A stretch of DNA of 64,000 bases from Sycobia sp. Sy_11 (GCA_018907035.1 JACCIC010000187.1:434001-498000); one strand, 5' to 3'; counted from the stretch's first letter, positions 1 through 12,429 are shown. The notes: a model not told the origin generated them from the sequence alone. Translations and numbers: made by a program.

Positions 1-112
1 GCGCGCGCGCGCGCGCAGTATAAAGGGAAACGCGGCGGATGCGACGGTTCGCCCCGGCGCACACGGCATCGGGACGCTGCGCGTTTATTCATACAGCCGA
101 GAGATTGGAGGG

Positions 113-114
<2 letters not shown>

Positions 115-182
<68 letters not shown>

Positions 183-188
183 GACAGA
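115..188. repeat. (GA)n microsatellite
   Basis: About 35 units, interrupted by CA near its 3' end. Confidence 0.97.
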
Positions 189-1613
189 GCGTAGAATGAA
201 AGGAACAGGACTCGTCGCCTGTAAAAGTCGCGGGAGCAAAATATTTCCTATATAAAATATGGGCATTAATCTGATAAAAAAAAAAAAATTAATCGTGTGC
301 ATATTACGAAATTAGAGATAAATTCAGTTATAATAAAACATGAATTCCATGCATGAAATAGTGACAATAATACGATTAGTTATTCGGAACTGTATGTCTG
401 GTATTGGAATTATAAGGTTATTAGAAAGTCGAAAACTTAAATCTTTATTTTCCTGTATACTGAATATATATACATATATAAATGCAATTTATCGAATTAT
501 ATTTATTATTGGACAATTTTCAGATTAATTGTAATTTATGGAATAATTTAACAATGGTCATTTGTAATTTCCTTCTGTTGTTTAATTTATATCGATATTA
601 TTTTCTCTTATATTGTAAAACAAAATGAGTGTAGCATAAAAATAGAAGAGGTTAAGAAACATTATTTAAATCCATATTTAACTCATACTTAATTGAAATG
701 AATTGAATTTATTGTAATTATTAAAATTATATTTTGTGAATAAATATTTATTTGACTCAAATAAATCTAGTAATTTTTTCAGTAATTTTATTTTCTATCT
801 ATACAAACATTTTAACCATGTAGCTATAATAAGCTTATAAATTTAGGTATTAGACTAAAAAATCAGAATAGTATTAGAGTTTGTATTTACAAACTAATAA
901 TACAAATAAATAAATAAATAAATAATATATCTATATATATATATAAATCTTTACAAGTTAGATGAAAAACCAATGAAATCTAATGGAACGATAATTCCTG
1001 ACGTCGATCAGGTGTAAGTTTCGTTTTCTCAAAGTTAGGTACGAAATATATTTTTGAAATAAATAAAAAATTTTTCAAACTACTATGAGCATGATAAAAT
1101 TAGTTTTTAAATATATGGTGGCGTTATATTTTACTCGAACCCACCAAGAATTATAGGAATTTCATTAGAATTTTCTGTTCTCATCACGTTCTCATCAAAA
1201 TTTTTGTGACACAAATCTTAAGATCGGCAAAAAGTCGACGACTGTCTTCTAATGTAGGTTAAAATCTAAGTATCCAGGGGAATTCGGGTAATTAAGATTC
1301 TTGTGGCTTTTAACTGGAATAATTCTATAAATTCGATGAAATCTATGGAAAGCTAATAAATCGCGTTGAACGAATCAATATCGGTATTCGATAAAGCAGC
1401 GTCATTTATACGGTCGGTAAAATACTTTTTAACTGCGCGGCGAGGCGCATATGCGTTATTAATAATAAAAAAGCCATATTGCTGAATTTTTCAATTTTAT
1501 ACGAGATATCGGGCGAATGACGTAAATTTATCGAGCTATCCATTCGTGTTGTCTTTTTGCATCGAACAAAATCATCCGAAATGAATACGCGCGCGAAAGC
1601 GCACGGTTACGCA

Positions 1614-1616
<3 letters not shown>
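189..1616. other. AT-rich non-coding stretch
   Basis: No coding signal. It holds an A-run near 278 and the AAAT/AT repeats near 900-945; otherwise it is unique AT-rich sequence. Confidence 0.6.
903..945. repeat. (AAAT)n joined to (AT)n
   Basis: Tetranucleotide run passing into a dinucleotide run. Confidence 0.9.
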
Positions 1617-1665
<49 letters not shown>

Positions 1666-1666
1666 T
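1617..1666. repeat. (AT)n-(AC)n microsatellite
   Basis: Pure AT run ending in a short AC run. Confidence 0.96.
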
Positions 1667-1778
1667 GGCAAAATAAAAATTCCTGGAAAAAGGCCTGGAT
1701 TTTCATTACGTGCTCGTTATGATTAACGGAACAGCCGTATACGCGGACGTACGCGTAGATATAAATAAACGTGCTAAA

Positions 1779-1779
<1 letters not shown>

Positions 1780-1818
<39 letters not shown>

Positions 1819-1823
1819 TATAT
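1780..1823. repeat. (AT)n microsatellite
   Basis: Second AT tract, about 115 bp from the previous one. Confidence 0.96.
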
Positions 1824-2178
1824 AGCACACACATAAAATGGGGTAAAAAGTCAAGCGCAGTTTACGATTACGGTAATATAATTTACAGCGCGCGCCGATA
1901 TAAAGATCGGCGATTTTTGGCGGGACGCAGGGGCAAGGAGGAGGTAGGGCCGCGGTAACTCGCTCGTCCCGACGCCGCCGCCCGCTCGCGAAAGTTAAGC
2001 GTGCACCGGGGATCGCCGGGATTTTTCTGTCGATTAATCTCGCTCGGCCGGGGCGGGGGGGGGGGGAGGCGCTCCCCGAAAGAAATTAAAAGAAAATTAA
2101 GCCGACAATCCGGGGATGCGTAACAAAGAGACGCGTCTTAGGTCGGGCAACGGGAATGCTTCGAGAGGTCTGCGAGGA

Positions 2179-2182
<4 letters not shown>

Positions 2183-2217
<35 letters not shown>
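2183..2217. repeat. (CT)n microsatellite
   Basis: Uninterrupted CT run in a CpG-rich context. Confidence 0.96.
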
Positions 2218-2220
<3 letters not shown>

Positions 2221-3230
2221 CTTCCCGATTCCCCGCGGGCGTCATCGCCACCTGGAGCTGCGGTGATATTTACTCGCCTGGCTCCTTCTCTTTTTCCCCA
2301 CCCTTCGCCCCTTCCTTTCTCCCTCCTTCAGCCTCGCTCCGCGGCGCGCGAGGGTCCTTTGAATTCTAATTAGGAACAGAAACCGCTCGTAAATCAAAAG
2401 ACATCCCGTTTGCGCCTTCTTCCACTTCTGCCGCCGCCCCCCCCCCACTATTCGTCACGAGAAGACTTAAAAGCGCGCGAGAGGCGCGCGAGTTTTCGAG
2501 ATCGAATTCGAGCTTCGCCAACGAGTTGAGAAGATGTGTGAATGTATATATGTATATATGATGAACATGCACATTGAGAGGGGCTTTATCGCAAGTCGAA
2601 CGATCTGGCGCTATACTTATATTACATGAGTTTTCGAATTGGCTTTTCATTATATATACATATTTGCTCCGTAGAGCCGCGCCAAACGACATCGCTTTTA
2701 TCGTCGGGGATCTGAGATTCTGGCTTTATATTCAGTCTCATGCTCGAGGGGATCCATAATAGTGAGATTACGCGTATGCGAATTTGCGAAGGAGATGCCT
2801 TATTGAAATTACGTTGTATTCGTATGTTACGCATTCCGTGGGGATAATTTATGCGTGGAAAAGCTTCGTATGATCATATGTAAATTTTCTTTCTATATCT
2901 ATCAATGAAAACAGCAGATTTTCTATTACAGAAACACGAATGGTCTGAGCCACTTCCTTTTTGTACCTACGTGTATATATGATGTAAAATATTCAAGAAG
3001 TTATAGTTTTTCAAATGGGTTAACGGGTAATCAAGTTTCATTAAATTTACAAATAGAATTATGGGCGTTTTTACGGCTAATAACAGAAAGCGACTTCGAG
3101 CTGTAAATATATTTTTAATGCAATATTATAGAAACACTCTTTTATGCATACGGTTTTACTATTTAAACATCATTCTAATTTCTAATGTGGTTTAAAATGG
3201 TCTATAAAATATAATATAATATAATCTAAA

Positions 3231-3232
<2 letters not shown>

Positions 3233-3292
<60 letters not shown>
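3233..3292. repeat. (TG)n-(CG)n microsatellite
   Basis: About 26 TG units passing into CG; alternating purine-pyrimidine throughout, so a potential Z-DNA former. Confidence 0.96.
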
Positions 3293-3293
<1 letters not shown>

Positions 3294-3702
3294 TTTATCC
3301 AGTTAATTTTCGTATTCTATGCAGTGCAATATTTTCTTTTTGTTTTTACATTTATTCTACATTTTTTACATTCTGGTTTTACGAACTGATACTCGCGTAA
3401 GTTCGGTGAAAAATGTTCATCCACCAATGATGCTCAATAAATTAACATTTCGTTTTTTCTCCGACAACAGTACATATATATGTATATGAGACGTTCTATA
3501 ACTATCTCAAAAAAGTTTTCCGTCCTCGCCGCTATCGAAAAAGAGAGAGAAAAAATAGAATCCGTAAGTTATGAGATCGGTACTTACGCGAGGAGACAAC
3601 CTGTTATACTGAAATATTTACAAATTTATCTCGGTCCCGGTACCGTAAGGACTTGCATATACATACACGTATATGCGCACGTATATACGTAGGGTGAAGG
3701 GG

Positions 3703-3721
3703 GCGCGCGCGCGCGCGCGCG
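3703..3721. repeat. (CG)n tract
   Basis: Pure CG run; such runs persist only where CpG decay is weak. Confidence 0.93.
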
Positions 3722-4583
3722 AGGAAACTGGTTTCCGCCGCACGGGGATAAGTTTCCGCGCTCTGTAACTGCCCGCCTCGCAAATTGAAACGTCACGACC
3801 GTGGACCGATTAGCCGGGCACCGTGTTTTTTTTTTCCGCTGCCCGCGCCGCCCTCGACGCGGCAACGATTGCCACGAAATCGCGCGGAGCGTCACGGTGA
3901 CGTGGTTTTTACGCTCGCTCGCGCCTCCTCACGCGGAGGCGGCTTTATCGTGCGAGCGATTTGACGCGTCGACGCGGGTGGAATTAAAACCACCTAATCG
4001 AGGCATCGCAGTTGGATAAATGATCCAATTAAGGAGTGTACGAACGTTATTAATAATGCAGACGGAGAGCAATTAAACGTTATACTCGAATTCGTTTATT
4101 TATTTATCACGATTATAGAGACGGAAAAATTGACACTTATTGCCGGGGAAGCTAAAAATCGGAGAACGCGGTCATGGCGGTGGAAAAGTACCGATTTCCC
4201 GGGAGCATCTTTGCTTGAGAAAAGTTTGTCAAGTGCCTGACGAATGACTTACTTTCAGTACGATAAATTAATATTTCCATACGGACAACGACTAAGCGAG
4301 AGTAAAACTAGATTAAATAATAAAAAAAAAATTATCGAAAAATTGATATTTCAATATTCCTTAAAGGAGAAAAATTAAGATCTGAATTAATCTTGATAAA
4401 TAAATCTTTAACTTAATGTACTCAGAGGTATAGATGATTATAATCTGTATTGAACTCCACTCAAGATCGCGCCCCTAGGGCTTTTCAATAACGTTTCGTA
4501 ACGCACAACGCAACGAAGTTTGGCTAGCGCTTGTCTATCGAGCGTAGCGAAAGCAAAAGCAGTCGTGAAAAGGCCGAACTTAC

Positions 4584-4698
4584 GCCGTCGCGTAAAGCTT
4601 TGGACGCGCGGTTGTTCCGTTTTCAGTCGAACGCCGCGTGTCGGCGGCGGCCTGCGCGTTGCTTCAACGGCTGCCGTAACGATGTCAGGCTTTTCCAT
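4584..4698 (-). CDS. Candidate first coding exon, unknown protein
   Basis: An ATG in strong context (A at -3, G at +4) opens a frame of 38 codons plus one base, ending at GGC|GTAAGTTCGG, a perfect GTAAGT donor core. The peptide starts MEKPDIVTAAVEATRR and is basic and Pro/Arg-containing, with no membrane segment. If unspliced, the frame runs to a stop at 4438 (86 residues). Both opposite-strand frames here are also open, because the block is CpG-rich and stop-poor, so coding status is uncertain. I do not recognise the sequence. Confidence 0.33.
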
Positions 4699-5251
4699 GA
4701 TTTTAACGCGACCTTGCGGACAAGCCGGGCGGACCGAGTAATGAAAATCCGCTCGAACAGTTTGGAAAACCGAAAGGCTCGTTAAATGCGATAAAATTAT
4801 CAGAACGCCGTGTACGCGCTCGACAGTTACAATAGGCTTTGCACAATACACGTGTCGCTTTTGTAATGTTACCTTGTTGGGTTAATTTATGCTAGTATAT
4901 CGTATCGAATGTCGGCGACGATAATGCGACCTGCACTCGTTGCGGCGAAATTTTGCAAAATTTTACTTGCCGTGCACCAGCCGCAATAACGCACTTATAC
5001 TTTACAATGGCTGCTCGACTGGACTGGGAGACTAAATCAATTTCACAATATACTAATTTCACACGGTCGTTCACAAGTCATTCCGAATTGGGCTCGGTGT
5101 ATGTGTAAAAAAATAAAAAATCAACACAAAGCAACAACTACGTTCGATCCACTAGATGTGAAGAGCAGGCTCTTTATGGTGAAGAGAGAGAGAAGAAGAA
5201 AAAAGAGGTGTCGCCGCATGATCGGGGAACAAGTCGACGGAATGCGATTAT

Positions 5252-5254
<3 letters not shown>

Positions 5255-5294
<40 letters not shown>
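5255..5294. repeat. (CA)n microsatellite
   Basis: About 20 CA units. Confidence 0.96.
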
Positions 5295-5297
<3 letters not shown>

Positions 5298-6192
5298 TTC
5301 ACACCCATATCATCTCGGAATTTTGTCGCGCCTCTACATATATATATTCACTATAGGACGGGGATGCGGCGTGTAGGTCGTATAATAGGAGGGATACAGC
5401 GGGAGACACTATTCCGTACATACAAGCATACAGACGCACATGCAGATATAATATATCATATATATGTATATATATACAATCGGTGCTTTAAATATATCGC
5501 TGTGATCTTACTTCCGTCAGCAGAACGCGGAAGTTTCTGACGATCTTCAATGAAAACTATGTGTATGTATGTAGATATAAAAGCTTTTTCTTACGGTCCT
5601 GCTTATTAGACGGTCTGTCGATGTTTATCGATTTTATTAGGAAGTTTTTTACCTTGCCTCTTGACAAGTCCAGTAGAATTCGCGCTTCGTATTCTTATAT
5701 ATAGGAAAATTGAGCCGTAGTATATAAATAATTAACCGAGCAAATTTGAGCATCGCGGATGAAATTTACTTTTCGACATTCCTCGCGACTGATTTCGTTC
5801 CTATGTAAGTGCGTGTATGCGCGCGCATGCGCCTAATTTTCATAAATTCCTCCGGAAGCTCGTTATCCCCCCCTCCCCCCATGATCAAGAGCCGCGAAGT
5901 TAAATTTGTCGTTTTCTATTCTGCGCGACACTCGCGCAGTACTCGAACGAAAAATCCAATTTTAATAGGCTGAAATTATAAAATCGGGGGGGGGGGCGAG
6001 GAAAAAGGAAGTGAAGGGATAATATAAAATCCCGTAAAATACGTTAATTCAAAAAGTGCCTCGACTTCTCGGCCGCGGGCACGAGAAAAATCTCTCGGAA
6101 GTCTCGTTTACTATTGAAATAAATTATTTACTTAATCGTGGCGTAAAATTTTCGCATAATCAACGTTGGATGAGCCGGGGACAGAGACGCGG

Positions 6193-6194
<2 letters not shown>

Positions 6195-6224
<30 letters not shown>
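6195..6224. repeat. (GA)n microsatellite
   Basis: Uninterrupted GA run ending in a G-run. Confidence 0.95.
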
Positions 6225-6227
<3 letters not shown>

Positions 6228-6289
6228 GAGAGGCGGATATTTAAAAATTTCCGCTGGCGATTCTTAATTAACCGTCCGAGAGCGAACGT

Positions 6290-6346
6290 GTATATATATA
6301 TTGTATATATATATAATATATATATATTGTGTGTGTGTATATATAG
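6290..6346. repeat. Interrupted (AT)n/(TG)n tract
   Basis: AT runs broken by TTG and TGTGTG. Confidence 0.85.
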
Positions 6347-6444
6347 ATGTATACGTATTTGGGCTTTTCGCCCTGTGGTATATATATGCGAGTTTCAAAT
6401 AATTAACTTGAAATTATTTTAAGAATTCCGTATACATATCTACC

Positions 6445-6478
<34 letters not shown>
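6445..6478. repeat. (AT)n-(GTAT)n tract
   Basis: AT run ending in two GTAT units. Confidence 0.9.
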
Positions 6479-6479
<1 letters not shown>

Positions 6480-6950
6480 AAATATCTTGTTCTTGCTAGG
6501 GTCCATTAATTTCGATTGTATGAACGCTGTAGCATTATATATATATACACCGTTGAATTTCTCGAGGTTACGTTGTTAATTACAATGTTGAACAAAACGT
6601 TTAATTAAAAAAATAAATTTCATATATATGTATATGTAGAGGACATACCTTCGGTTGGCGATGCAAAATTAACAACTATAACGACCTCGTAATGAATGCC
6701 AAAGTCCTGACGAACATTCCTTATTATATATACCATACAAAGTGGGAAATTCTACGTGCGTATGAGTTATACGCAAAAAATAGTCCTCTTCGCGCCGTGC
6801 GCAGATCGGCAGCTAATTACATCGCCGTTGAAGGGCTGGCGCGGGAGGAGGCTCTCCTCCGCCTCGGACTTATTGTCGCAATAAAAATATTCAAAGGACC
6901 TTTTTCCCACGCGAGCGTCCCGCGGTCGAGCTCGTTAAAGGCGCCGAGAG

Positions 6951-6951
<1 letters not shown>

Positions 6952-6986
<35 letters not shown>
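6952..6986. repeat. (GA)n microsatellite
   Basis: Uninterrupted GA run followed by GGGGG. Confidence 0.95.
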
Positions 6987-6989
<3 letters not shown>

Positions 6990-7624
6990 GCGACAAGGGA
7001 GAGCGAGACACAAAAAGAGAGAATCCTAGGAGCACTAATCCGACGCCCCGTAAAACACGCGTAATTAATAAAACTCCCGCTGTGTGATGCTCGCGTGCGA
7101 CGGCGAAGCTGGCGCGTTTTATTTGTTGCGTCCGCGTCCCCTTCGGAGCGCGAGAGATCCATCAGCTCGACTCTATGGGGGTTTGAGGAGGTACAGGCGA
7201 CTGAACTGAGTATCGATATCGTCCGCAATACCCCCCCCCCCTTCGCCCTTTTTCTCGGGACATCGCGCTAAGGAAGCTCCTATGCGAAACGCATTGAGTC
7301 GCGAGGATCGTGCGAATGGATTAAAGCGCGCGGGAGCTTCGAGCGCGCGGCTTTTCCGTCTGTACACGAAGTTGTACAGCGCGTGTTATATCGCTATGTT
7401 GCGATGCGCTCGAACCGCGCCACCTGCCTTGGGATCGCTCGAGACTTAGGAGTAAAGGGCGATGGGGGGGGGGGAGAAGACGAAGATGGAGAAAGCAAGG
7501 AGGCAAGTATACGTCCTTAAGTATTTCCTTTTTCTCTCTCCCCCTCCCCCGTTTCCATCAAGTGAGCGAATATCGTTCTCGGGCTCTTTTGCTAATTACG
7601 CCCGGTGCACGCGGCGATCTTGCG

Positions 7625-7626
<2 letters not shown>

Positions 7627-7665
<39 letters not shown>
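7627..7665. repeat. (AT)n microsatellite
   Basis: Uninterrupted AT run. Confidence 0.96.
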
Positions 7666-7669
<4 letters not shown>

Positions 7670-7818
7670 ATACACATATGCTCGGACGTAATTACGGAAT
7701 TAAGTTCGGAGAGGGGAAGGGGTGGGGAGATGGGTTCGGTGGACGGACAAGATCGGCGCGACGGTTTATGTAAACGACGAATATTTATGAAGCGGCTATT
7801 TTTCAATGCCGCAAAATT

Positions 7819-7821
<3 letters not shown>

Positions 7822-7899
<78 letters not shown>
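7822..7899. repeat. Compound (CT)n-(AT)n microsatellite
   Basis: About 19 CT units pass directly into about 20 TA units without a spacer. Confidence 0.97.
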
Positions 7900-7903
<4 letters not shown>

Positions 7904-8547
7904 ATTTCTTTTTCACAAGGAATTCCAATGGCATTACGTCGTCGCTTGATGTCGTCTTCCGTCGCAACGCATTTTTTCCCTCCGTTGGCAATTTATATAG
8001 GCGAGCATTAAGATTTGATAAAAAAAAAAAAAAAAAACAAAAGAAAAATAATCAGAAAAAACTTGCTTTTAGGTTTGACTTGTGCTTACTTTTGCGAGAG
8101 CCTGCTATGTGGAAGTTGAGTCGTTCAGCGGAATTAATTGGCCGGATTTGAATGACCATAGGGAAAAAGTAGATTGATGCATAAATTCTTCTTATATCTA
8201 TAATACTTTATCCGCTTTTGAAGTTTACTCTATACAAATAAATTTTTCGAAATTACTTCGATAAAAATATCCTGTAATCTCACAGAAATTGTTATACGAT
8301 CTCAGGAGTACTTGAAATAGATAGTCGAAATAAGTGCCATTAAATTATTTACGATATTTATCAAATCTAATTTATGAATCAGTGGTTCACCGTCAGCATA
8401 GCAACATTTCATAACAAATAACGTATAAAACATTTTCATACCTTAAATTAATAAAAATAAATTAAATTATTTTTCGCGAATGTTTCGATTACCTTCGTTA
8501 AATTGGTCCCTTCAAATTTTTATCAAAAATTTTAAAAATCAATATAA

Positions 8548-8549
<2 letters not shown>

Positions 8550-8594
<45 letters not shown>

Positions 8595-8606
8595 TATACA
8601 TATACA
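8550..8606. repeat. (AT)n tract with ACAT tail
   Basis: AT run degrading into TACATATACATATACAT. Confidence 0.93.
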
Positions 8607-9349
8607 TGCACGAGTTGGTGAATATTGTTATTATCCTTGGCTTTGACAGGTGAATATTACACATAATTGAATATGAATAGGAAACGCCAACAAATTTTTA
8701 CACACGGTAATTGAGACAATTTGATACGGTTATCAGCCTAGCTGTTCGTTCCATAACATAACGAGCTCGCTAATACCTCAACGGGCTCGCCTAGTATGCG
8801 CAAGTAGTAACGCGCGTGCTCCGTCAGACCGCCGGTGCCCAGAAAAATTGTCGAAAAATGAATTTTGTAATTAAATTAAATATAAATGTTACTTATACAT
8901 GCACCGTTTAATTATGCAATATTAAAATAAAGAAATTTGTTGTTTTAATACATATTTTACCAATTCAAAACTTTTATATTCTAAAGCAAAAAGCCAATAT
9001 GAATGCAGACTATATTTTTTTATCAACTAAATTTTAAGATAATTAAATGAAAATTCGGTATAAACATTGTAATGCGCGATCTGATAGAGTTTGCATTAAT
9101 TAGAATTTTCTTCTCGTTGCAAGTGCGACAACCTATTCCTGGGTAAATAACTTAATCTACTGTATTCGTAAAAAATAAAAATTCACGCGATTGGAGGAAA
9201 GTATCCCTTTAAATATTTTAAGTCTTTGTGTATTAAGAATGAGGTTTGTTAGATATTAACGTTTTCACGTAAGTTCAGGTGACTTCGAACGATTTCTAAT
9301 GACTTCAATCGTGAGGGCAAATATTATTCCTTATATGATTTTGATTGAT

Positions 9350-9388
9350 ACGCGCGCGTGCACACAGACACACAGACACACACACACA
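9350..9388. repeat. (CG)n-(CA)n tract with CAGA units
   Basis: Short CG run, then CACACAGA-type units. Confidence 0.85.
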
Positions 9389-9930
9389 TTATAATATATA
9401 TTCGTCGAATTGTTTTTTTCTTTTATTTTGCATCGAGCATCCCAATTGTATCCTTTCTAGTCCGTTCGACATTTAGCGCGAGCGCGCGCGGCGCGCAACT
9501 CCGCGTGTAGAAATTCATTCTTGAATCTTAGTTTTCCTTCTTAAATATTCGGATCCAGAAGAGAAATCTAGCCTGATCCTAGTTCCGATTTGTCCCATTT
9601 TTAATAGTATTTTATATAGGGAACGAGCTGAGTTTTTGGTAGGTATAAGAAATTAGAAACTAGACAGACTAGTCAGAAAATCCAGAAATTAAGACGATTT
9701 ATATATTATTCTAATTTTGTTTCTTCGATCAAATGAATAATTTTTTGTAAAAAAATGTTTGTATAAAAAATATATTTACGTATTTAGGTAACGCATATCA
9801 TTTTGTTAGATTTTATAAATTATTTTCTATATGCATTATTAATTAATAATTAATAACATTATTAAATAAGAATTAATAATATATTTATATATAATTAACT
9901 ATTAATATATTTATTATATTTATTATATTA

Positions 9931-10100
9931 TATTAATATATTTTTTATACACTAATTATTGTAAATTTTAATGTTAAGCACCTCTGTTGAATGTATAAAT
10001 TATTTTATTTCGATGAAAAAAATTCCGACCTCCGCTGAGTATTGGAACCCACGACCCTACGATTCGCAAGCTAACGCATTATGTACTATGCTAACACGCA
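9931..10100 (-). mobile_element. tRNA-derived SINE-like repeat, copy 1
   Basis: On the minus strand a tRNA-like head holds an A-box-like TAGCATAGTACA and a B-box-like GGTTCCAATAC, spaced as in RNA polymerase III type 2 promoters. Then come GGAGGTCGGAATTTT and an AT-rich tail. It is not a functional tRNA: the TRGCNNAGYNGG and GGTTCGANNCC consensus sites are degenerate and no complete cloverleaf could be drawn. A related copy lies at 60821-60990. Sharing of both head and tail across 51 kb indicates a dispersed family rather than a lone tRNA pseudogene. Confidence 0.6.
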
Positions 10101-10182
10101 ATATGTGATTATTATACTAAACTTTGTATATGGCCGATCATTGACGATGAAAGCATTGACGATCATATAATAATTTTATAAA

Positions 10183-10387
10183 CACAAGATAAAAAGTAGA
10201 AAGCCTAACCCTTTCCTTAATTCTCCTACATGGCAGATTCCGCCTAGAAAAACGCCATTCTTTCCAAAATTCTTTCCAAAAGGGAGAAGTTAAGGAAATA
10301 TAACTAGATCCAAGATAGAAAACCTAATAATTTCCTTAATTTTTCTACTTGTAAAATTTCGATGATAGAAAAGACGTATTCCTTTCT
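10183..10387. repeat. Diverged direct duplication with an inverted copy between
   Basis: Two related segments of about 80 bp (10183-10266 and 10309-10387) share GTAGAAA-CCTAA, TTTCCTTAATT, TTCTAC, ATTTCG/ATTCCG, TAGAAAA and CTTTC at matching offsets. Between them, at 10281-10299, GGGAGAAGTTAAGGAAAT is close to the reverse complement of TTTCCTTAATTCTCC from the first segment. The cluster adjoins the SINE-like copy and may be a separate foldback remnant. Confidence 0.5.
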
Positions 10388-10527
10388 AACGTCAGTAACA
10401 GATAAGCAAATCTGAATATAGTCAAGGAAGTAATAATTAATATGAGACGATTATTAGACGATCGTAGAGAAATCTAACTCGGATCTGGCGAGTATTACCT
10501 ACACGAGGAAATCATCAGTAATACTGA

Positions 10528-10710
10528 CTAGGATTTAGTCCGAACTAGGGATATGCCGAGTAAACTTCTGCACGGGTCGAGTCGGGCAACGGTCGAGAAA
10601 GCGTCCGGAGCACGCGGAGGGAGTATTTCACGGCAGCCGAACTTTTCCTCTCGGTGGCGATCGCGTCGCGACCCGCGGCTAAAGAAACTCGCGTGTTCGT
10701 CCGCGGCCAT
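10528..10710 (-). other. Short GC-rich block with a 60-codon ORF
   Basis: A GC-rich patch in AT-rich DNA. The ATG has A at -3 and G at +4 and opens a very basic, charged frame (MAADEHASFFSRGSRRDRHR...). It has no domain, membrane segment or good donor. It could be a promoter-proximal patch, a small ORF or chance. Confidence 0.18.
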
Positions 10711-10795
10711 TATACCATAGAGCGTGCGTCGGACTTTTCAGCAACGGTACAAGAGTCGTTAGGCCTGTAGGGTTAGTTCTCCTTTTTTTTGTCTC

Positions 10796-10824
10796 GTCTC
10801 TCTCTCTCTCTCTCTCTCTCTCAC
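10796..10824. repeat. (CT)n microsatellite
   Basis: Lies about 105 bp before a (GA)n tract, so the two are complementary in cis. Confidence 0.95.
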
Positions 10825-10926
10825 TCACCCAGCCCTCCCTTTCATAGAGATATTAGTTATGTCCACGGGTTATAATAAAACGCTTATTACCCGGCCGGAG
10901 CCTCTAAAGTAAGTATCGGCGTATTC

Positions 10927-10928
<2 letters not shown>

Positions 10929-10971
<43 letters not shown>
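10929..10971. repeat. (GA)n microsatellite
   Basis: Complement of the (CT)n at 10.8 kb; together they form an inverted pair. Confidence 0.96.
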
Positions 10972-10972
<1 letters not shown>

Positions 10973-12429
10973 GAGAAATATGGCTTCGAGTGTTCCATAT
11001 GTATATATTATATATAGCAAATACGTTGCAGCTCCCCGGCAGGAAATATCTATTTCGTTTAACGAGTTCTGCTGTTTTAGCACGTGCGCTCGCAGACATA
11101 GCTTGGCATTTAATCTATTTTCCTATGTTACAGTAATAAGTGCAATGATATTATATGTGTGTGCGGGTGGGTGGGTGTAATGTGGATCTATATCAAATCG
11201 GCGCAGGTGACTCTTGTAATACGATTATTTTTTCTCGCTAAAATAACTCGAACGAGACTATAATCAATATTTAATAAAAAAGAAAAAATAAATATTGTTC
11301 TTAATATATTCACGCATGAGTGCACAGACGAGCGCTCATTGGTGCTTTTCTTCGAAGAAAAGAGCATTGAACGCCGAAGCAATAGATTAACGATTTTTTC
11401 TACACAAATTTCAATAAAACATTATGAATCCAAACGTCTAAATTATTCGTTTACTCGATCACTTTTTTTTTTTAAAGATTCCAACTGATTTTTTCCACAT
11501 TTTTATCGACTCGACGGAAATTGATGGCAATGCAACATTATTTAGCGATTTCTGAATCTGACGGTTTATTTCAATTATAGTTACTTAAAAACTGACTTAA
11601 TAATTAAAAATATAAGTTATCGACCGGTTCATATTCCCATTTCTTGTTCCGTGCTCCCTATTTTTTATAACAAACTTCCATTAACCATAAGCATACATAA
11701 AGATAGTTTTAGAATAAATAAGATTGTTTTGATAATTAATCTAACAGATATTTTTATCGATCTTAAAATTATGTTATTTTATAAAAACTATGTGACAAAC
11801 CGACACAGTTTTAATTTTTCAGGTCAAAAATAGGAAGAATATATATACTAGTATGAAATTATTTCAATATATATAATAAAATAATACTTAAGAAATGAAT
11901 GATAGTAATATATTGAAACTATTGTTTTATACGAACGATCTGAGAATTAAATTTTTTCTCGTTAAATATAAATTTTCAATCAAAAGAATGTTGAATCCTG
12001 AAATCGTATACCAATTACCCTCGAATTGGATACGCTTATATAAAATAACGCATTGAAAAACTTTATGCGAATTTTTTTTCTTAAATGGTGTTAATCCTTG
12101 ATGCATTCATCGATTTTTGGTACGGGGATAGGGATCATTATCTCATTAGAGTTTATTATTTAACAGAAACAAAAACGATATTTTTTATTTATTTTTTTTT
12201 TAACTTTTTCACGTAAACACTAATTTCAGATATATTTTTTTTAAAAGATAGCATTTTTTAATAACAAGAGCCATGGAGAAACGCTAAGGGATTATATAGT
12301 TCTTTGTCGGCTATATATATATAAATTTCATCACACAATAATGCGGGAAAAAATCACACGTAGCACATGCTATATATATATATATCTATATGTATGTACG
12401 TAAGTATACATGTATAGGGATTATATATA
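10972..12429. other. AT-rich non-coding stretch
   Basis: No ORF with supporting signals; several T-runs between 11460 and 12240. Confidence 0.5.

Larger units (their letters stand above)
1824..4437. other. Mixed-composition non-coding stretch
   Basis: A CpG-rich patch (about 1885-2100) with a G-run is followed by (CT)n, AT-rich DNA, (GT)n and a second CpG-rich patch at about 3700-4000. Open frames in the GC-rich parts lack start and splice support. Confidence 0.5.
4852..7600. other. Non-coding stretch with many tandem tracts
   Basis: Contains (CA)n, (GA)n and (AT)n tracts, C-runs near 5868 and 7228, and a GTAAGAT donor-like site on the minus strand near 5505 with no matching open exon. Confidence 0.5.
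8040..9930. other. AT-rich non-coding stretch
   Basis: Apart from (AT)n near 8.55 kb and a mixed CG/CA tract near 9.35 kb, I see nothing. The 9840-9930 part is almost pure A/T. Confidence 0.5.

Noticed and set aside
4438..4851. 137-codon minus ORF taken whole as a gene
   Set aside because: Its first codon is GTG; only the part from the ATG at 4698 is a reasonable candidate, and that probably ends at the donor at 4584.
9985..10105. A functional tRNA gene on the minus strand
   Set aside because: A- and B-box consensus are degenerate, the T-arm does not pair cleanly and a long AT tail shared with another copy follows, so a SINE-like repeat fits better.
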